The notes below the pieces were generated by a model. The model worked only from the letters and a program-made list of their open reading frames with translations. It was not told where the DNA came from and made no database searches. Below are positions 59,339 to 64,000 of a DNA stretch of 64,000 nt, one piece after another (within the stretch, counting starts at the first letter, position 1; the number at the start of each line of letters is the position of its first letter). The stretch is from Phallusia mammillata. Taxonomy: Eukaryota > Chordata > Ascidiacea > Phlebobranchia > Ascidiidae. A program made the translations under genes and the position numbers. The DNA lies in assembly GCA_003260075.1 (NCBI GenBank), contig QLIY01000393.1, forward strand, positions 76,235-140,234, read 5' to 3'.

Positions 59339-62300
59339 AAATGATGTCGAGTTTTGTGTTTTTTGATTTGCCTTGTTCGTATTTGACTTGCTTCTTGTTT
59401 GGTTTTGTGCTAGAAGGTCGCAGGACCAATATAACTTTAGGCAGAATTGTTGCTTTTTGTTTACGGAATGGGGAAGGCGATCTGTTAAAATCACTAATCT
59501 ACGCACTTACAACACAGAAAGTTTGTTTAATACCAATAGGTGGCGCAACAAGCTTTCAATATTTTACTTTAAACATCCCTACTTGTAACGCATTCTTAAC
59601 AGGTGGCCTTTAAAGGTTGCATCAGGTTATCAGTAACGGTACGTTAAATATTTTTCTGAAGGCCGCTGAAGAAAAATTTTTCCTGAACTTATGGACGTAA
59701 CAGGAGGAGCTTCACCTTTACCCTTTCCTCGACATTTATATTCTCATTGTCGGACCCCAACTCTACCCAGGATGTATAGTTAGCCTAGCGAACATTTGAC
59801 GTTCCCGAGAGCTCAGTGCTGGGGGTGTGCAGAATACATTAAACGCATACACTTGCGGAGGTTCAAGCGGGTTCTTCAAGGTACTGCTACTGCTACTTTC
59901 ACGAATTAACGGTTTGCACAATGAGCCCCACTGAGTTTAGCGTCCAAACTGCTGCCTCTAGATTCCTTGGAGATAAACTCCAGAAAACACCACTTGTATA
60001 ATCCGTTACTACATTGTTGGTTTATTGGTTATCACTTATCAGCGACAAAAATATTTCAAGCAGTCTTATTCAAATAGAATTGTAATTAAAGAGAAAACAT
60101 TAATTAGCAACTAACACCAACGTATAAAAGAATCCAAAACTTGATTTAAATATTTAAGAGGTAATGTTTCGCAAAGACGGTTAATTAGTCCTACTTATAT
60201 TTGCCGGTTAATTAATTATTTCTTCTTGAGCTATAGTAGGTCTAATGGCCGCGGGTAGACAGGTCAGGGCCGCCATTTTGGTTTGGCCGGCAATTAGTGG
60301 TCGCTGGTCCGCGCGCAGATTCCAGTTCAAATCGGCTAAGTCCGCGCTTATATCGATGAATATTAATTTCAACATATACGCGTATTAACAACTGAAAAAT
60401 ATTTTTTTCGAAAGTTTGTGCGCTAAAAAGCTTTGAAAGCGTAGAATTAGAATATTGTGTCAAAATTTCAGTATCGTATCTTTTTTAGTTTTAGCGCAAT
60501 TGCGATTTCTGACCAGCTTCTCTCTGGTTCAGGTACACCACTGTTGTTTCCTCGCAAAATTTAAGAAACAACAAAATTTTTACAATGCAAAATCAAAACA
60601 ATAACAAATCAAAACGTGTAACCAATAATGCATGACGACCGCAAAACGCAGAAATCGAAATCGTTTTTTGCAATGATTTTAAAGTATTTTCGCTTTTTTG
60701 GTCCAACTCAGATTTGCTTTAATGTTTTGTATCACGATGAAATAAAGTTGTACTGTTAATCTGTTCTGAAAAATCTCCCTTGCTTTCAGTGTAATTTGGT
60801 CCTACAGCAAAAAATTTTAGGGCTGCAGCGTCCTATCTGGCTACTTTTGTTTCGTCACATGCAGCGAATTCAAATGCTGTTTTATTAGTTTTTCTTTCTC
60901 GACCCAATGCACAGTGATATTAGCTGACATGATCATATTCCTAAAACATTAGCACTATGTGTAACTAAGGCGCCAAACCAATATTGAATTATTCGCCTTC
61001 TGGCAAATCACGCTTTAACTGACGTTTTCCATTACTCATACGACATTAACGTGTCCTTGGCCTTAAAACTTTTTACAGACGATGTTTCGAGCAAATATAC
61101 ATATTCTTTCATCGCCAGCTTAGCTTAGTATTTGGGTGCAAGCATCATGAAGTGGTAAAACTGTATTTTTGGGCACAAAACAAAAACAAGCATGCTTGTA
61201 ATACTGCAGCTACAATGTACAGTATTACTCGAACTGGGCGTCAAGAAGACAAATAACTACAAGTAAGAAGCACATAACATGACAAAAGGAACAAGTAGTA
61301 CGAAAGTTAATGGTGGCATAAGACTGGCTTTGTTTAAATCAACCACGAGGTTAACAGTTGGCTAAATGTCACATTGCCGTTCGACTGTAAACGTTCACAT
61401 AAACACTCTTAAGTGTGTTTCTTACGCGTTTGTTATAAGCAGAGGGCAGAGTACCAAAGGCAAAAGTACAAACAATCAAAGTTCATAGTAATGATAAAAT
61501 CCTCAGTTTAGCTTCAGTAGCGCCCCCTCTATGAAAAGAATTGAAACATATCAGTTTATTTGTCAAATCTGCATCAATGTTTCAGTCAACATTTCATTGA
61601 TGTCCATTGTCATCCACTGTGGTTTACAAAGCAACAACTGTGTGACCACTGACAGGTTTTTCTAAGTCGAACAAATGTGTCCAAGAATCCTCAGTGGTGT
61701 CGTAAACTTCAACTGAACTGAGGGTTTTGTCCCTGTTTAACAAAACATGTCCCTGGGTCAAATCTTAACACATACAAAACCAATGGTGACTTTACAACCA
61801 GTACTAAAAAGCATTATTACGTCACAGTGCACCAAATGTTTAAAAAAAATGTCGACATGTTTCGCAACCTTAAGTTTGTCGACATGCCAGGTTCCTGTTT
61901 CTATCTGTGTTTATGTGTACAATTGCTCCCGTAAAACGCCGACACACATTCTGCTGTAACGAAATTAGGAATCAACTGTAGATGACAGGGCGAAGCACCA
62001 GTAAAGCAATATGAATGTGGAAACCCGTTGTAAACTTACATTGTGGAAATGTATTGGTTTTGTATATGTTAGTTCCTGGTTTGCTACATAACAAAAAAAA
62101 ACTTTATTAAAGGGATTAGAAATTGCTACAAAAGGAAGTTAATTTCTACTGCAACTTGTGATGTGAGTAATGTGTGTTTGAACTCTCCGCTAGCACAAAA
62201 TATGGCACTGTGCAGGCAAGCAGGTCGAACAAACGACACGAGAAAATCTGATTAGATGCTCTGAAAACGTTATTTGTTGCGAAATAAAACCTTACTTTAA

Positions 62301-64000
62301 CAACGTCACTATGACAAATTACTATGACTTACAGGCGTTAATTTCACTTTTTTTGCGAAGTTTAAAGCAGTAACAGACGAATTTGAATCTTGTCTATGTC
62401 TGTCTATAGCAGCGGTTCCCAAACTTTTTCATATTTTTTTCAAAACGGTCCCTTTGCNTGGTCTATAGTATACCATTCAATATAGTGCTCGTGTAATTGT
62501 TATTTTAGGTCTTGTCGGATTCACGAATTTTGAAATAATATTGGTAGTTCGTAGCCTTCTCCCCTTATTTCCCACTGGTTGTACGCAGCAAGTCAATACA
62601 CAGTACACACACTGTCCACATAAACTTTCGGGCAAAGAAAGTAAAATTACGACGCAAATGGGAGTTGGAAGCAATGCAATGCACTTAAACAACTTTTTTC
62701 GGGGAAAAGGGGTTATATTTTCCGACCAGGGTTTTATTTCGGTATGAAGCAATTGTCTACATGTGCTGTATAATACCCTCAGTGCATTTCATCACTATAA
62801 CTCGAGTAACTATTAGGCTAAAATCATGTGTTCAGGGCATCAAGGGAAGGGGGCAGTACATTAACTTTTTATAGCCGAATTTTTATTAAAGCCTACGTAT
62901 TTACGTGTAAATACCACCAAGTGGAATTGTTTCAAATAATCATGCATTGACTTTATTGTTTGCAGATTTGGCAATATATGTCGACTTTGTCTGGGTTTTC
63001 CACAGAGACATGTTTTGTGTAAATGTTATTAAATTTCGACATAGACTTTTATATTGATCGATTTCCAGGAAAAATCCTGGTGCTATAGGACTAAACAATA
63101 CAAATTTATTCCACACTTAAAGGAGGTCAGTGGGGCAAGTTTAGTCTTAAGGTGGGTTTGGTACTTAGTGGTCAAATTTAAACTGGTAACACAACTCCAT
63201 GACCCACACTACAATAACACTTACCCAGAACCCCTTCCACCAGCAACATACATCTTTCCGTTTATCAAAAAAAAAAAACTGCGTGATACAACAATTGCAC
63301 AACTAACGTTTTTTAAATGATCTACAAACATATCTTAATTACACAGTGCAAAATGACTGCCTGATATTCGCTTTTTACTGGGCAGGTTTGCGCTTTTCGC
63401 GCCCAATTGGGCTTTTTTTCGACATGGANTTCGACATACCAACAATATGATTGCTTAGCTGGGTTTTTTATGTCCAAAACCTGTTCTGAAACAGTTTTAT
63501 TAACGCTTTCAGTTTGAGAAGTCACGTTACACAGGTGTAACAAATCGTGCTGCGTTGTCGCTCTGCGTTTCGAAACACGAATAAGTTGACCTACATTAAC
63601 GTTTACAGCGCAATATAACTAACATCGTAACATCTTAATTCCAACCAGTGAGAAAATGGTCAAGTGACGACTGCGTTCATGCGTGAAGCAGAGGCATTTT
63701 TTTCCATGCGCCACTATCGTCAATCACTCCCATTGCGTCAGCTGTGCACTGAGCGAGCACAAATTTGACAAAAGACAGCATGTAAAAACATATTTGGGGC
63801 TGTAAGAGTAATTACTAAGCCGATTGCACTGAAATTTTTAACAGCCAACAAGGAGCACCCTATCCACAGCTGTTTAAAATTATAGCAGGTTAAGTCTTGT
63901 ATTTCTGACCTCATTAACATGTGAACAAGCAAACAAATGTTTGGGGGGAAAGGGGTGAAAATGGATATATACAACTTCAAGTTACAAACTAGAAAGGTGG
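58674..64000. other. Upstream flank, no gene identified
   Basis: Apart from the 85-nt G run and a hAT end at 62410-62458 (CAGCGGTTCCCAAACTTT, cut at an n), I find no exon chain, RNA gene or complete repeat. Short open frames here have no domain-like sequence. The promoter of the short PARP14-like gene should lie just after 58674. Confidence 0.45.
59250..59334. other. 85-nt poly-G, probable gap placeholder
   Basis: Upstream of the short PARP14-like gene; no coding context. Confidence 0.75.

Overview
The window is animal nuclear DNA. Genes are split into many short exons with GT/AG introns, the composition is AT-rich, and introns and spacers are full of small non-autonomous DNA transposons, mostly hAT type with 8-bp target duplications. 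The gene content and the strong divergence between overlapping copies point to a marine invertebrate deuterostome, most likely an ascidian tunicate. The species itself is inferred, not seen.

Layout. 351-23566 (+) is a long PARP14-type gene of about 40 exons. Its exon phases chain without a break to about 2,230 residues: N-terminal RNA-recognition-like domains, a tandemly duplicated five-exon KH-like module, further KH-like exons, three macrodomains, a WWE domain and a PARP catalytic domain. 25620-27406 (+) is a headless second WWE/PARP catalytic unit. 28204-28598 (+) is an unassigned open exon. 31076-33138 (-) holds a proline/basic-rich unknown protein. 37709-41258 (-) is an apparently intronless gene with a DUF294-type nucleotidyltransferase domain and a TPR region, cut twice by poly-G. 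47981-58673 (-) is a second, shorter PARP14-type gene (KH-like, two macrodomains, KH-like, WWE, PARP; about 850 residues) in inverted orientation. From 58674 to the end I see only transposon fragments and unassigned sequence.

How the genes fit together. All three PARP units carry the HGT and Y-F-A elements of the ART fold, with a hydrophobic residue where poly-ADP-ribosylating PARPs have glutamate. They are therefore predicted mono-ADP-ribosyltransferases, joined to macrodomains that read or erase ADP-ribose. In vertebrates this architecture is interferon-linked and antiviral. A nucleotidyltransferase-TPR gene between two such genes makes a plausible innate-immunity neighbourhood, but the functional link is inference.

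Assembly quality. Runs of exactly about 10 G, and longer runs of 31-167 G, sit where contigs meet, often between two near-identical copies of one segment. Paralogue comparison shows that a 90-G run replaces about 57 nt of real macrodomain exon. I read the poly-G runs as gap placeholders or failed gap fill, not biology. Single n characters mark similar joins. Poly-Gly and poly-Pro reading frames are artefacts, and several duplicated exons are probably uncollapsed haplotypes.
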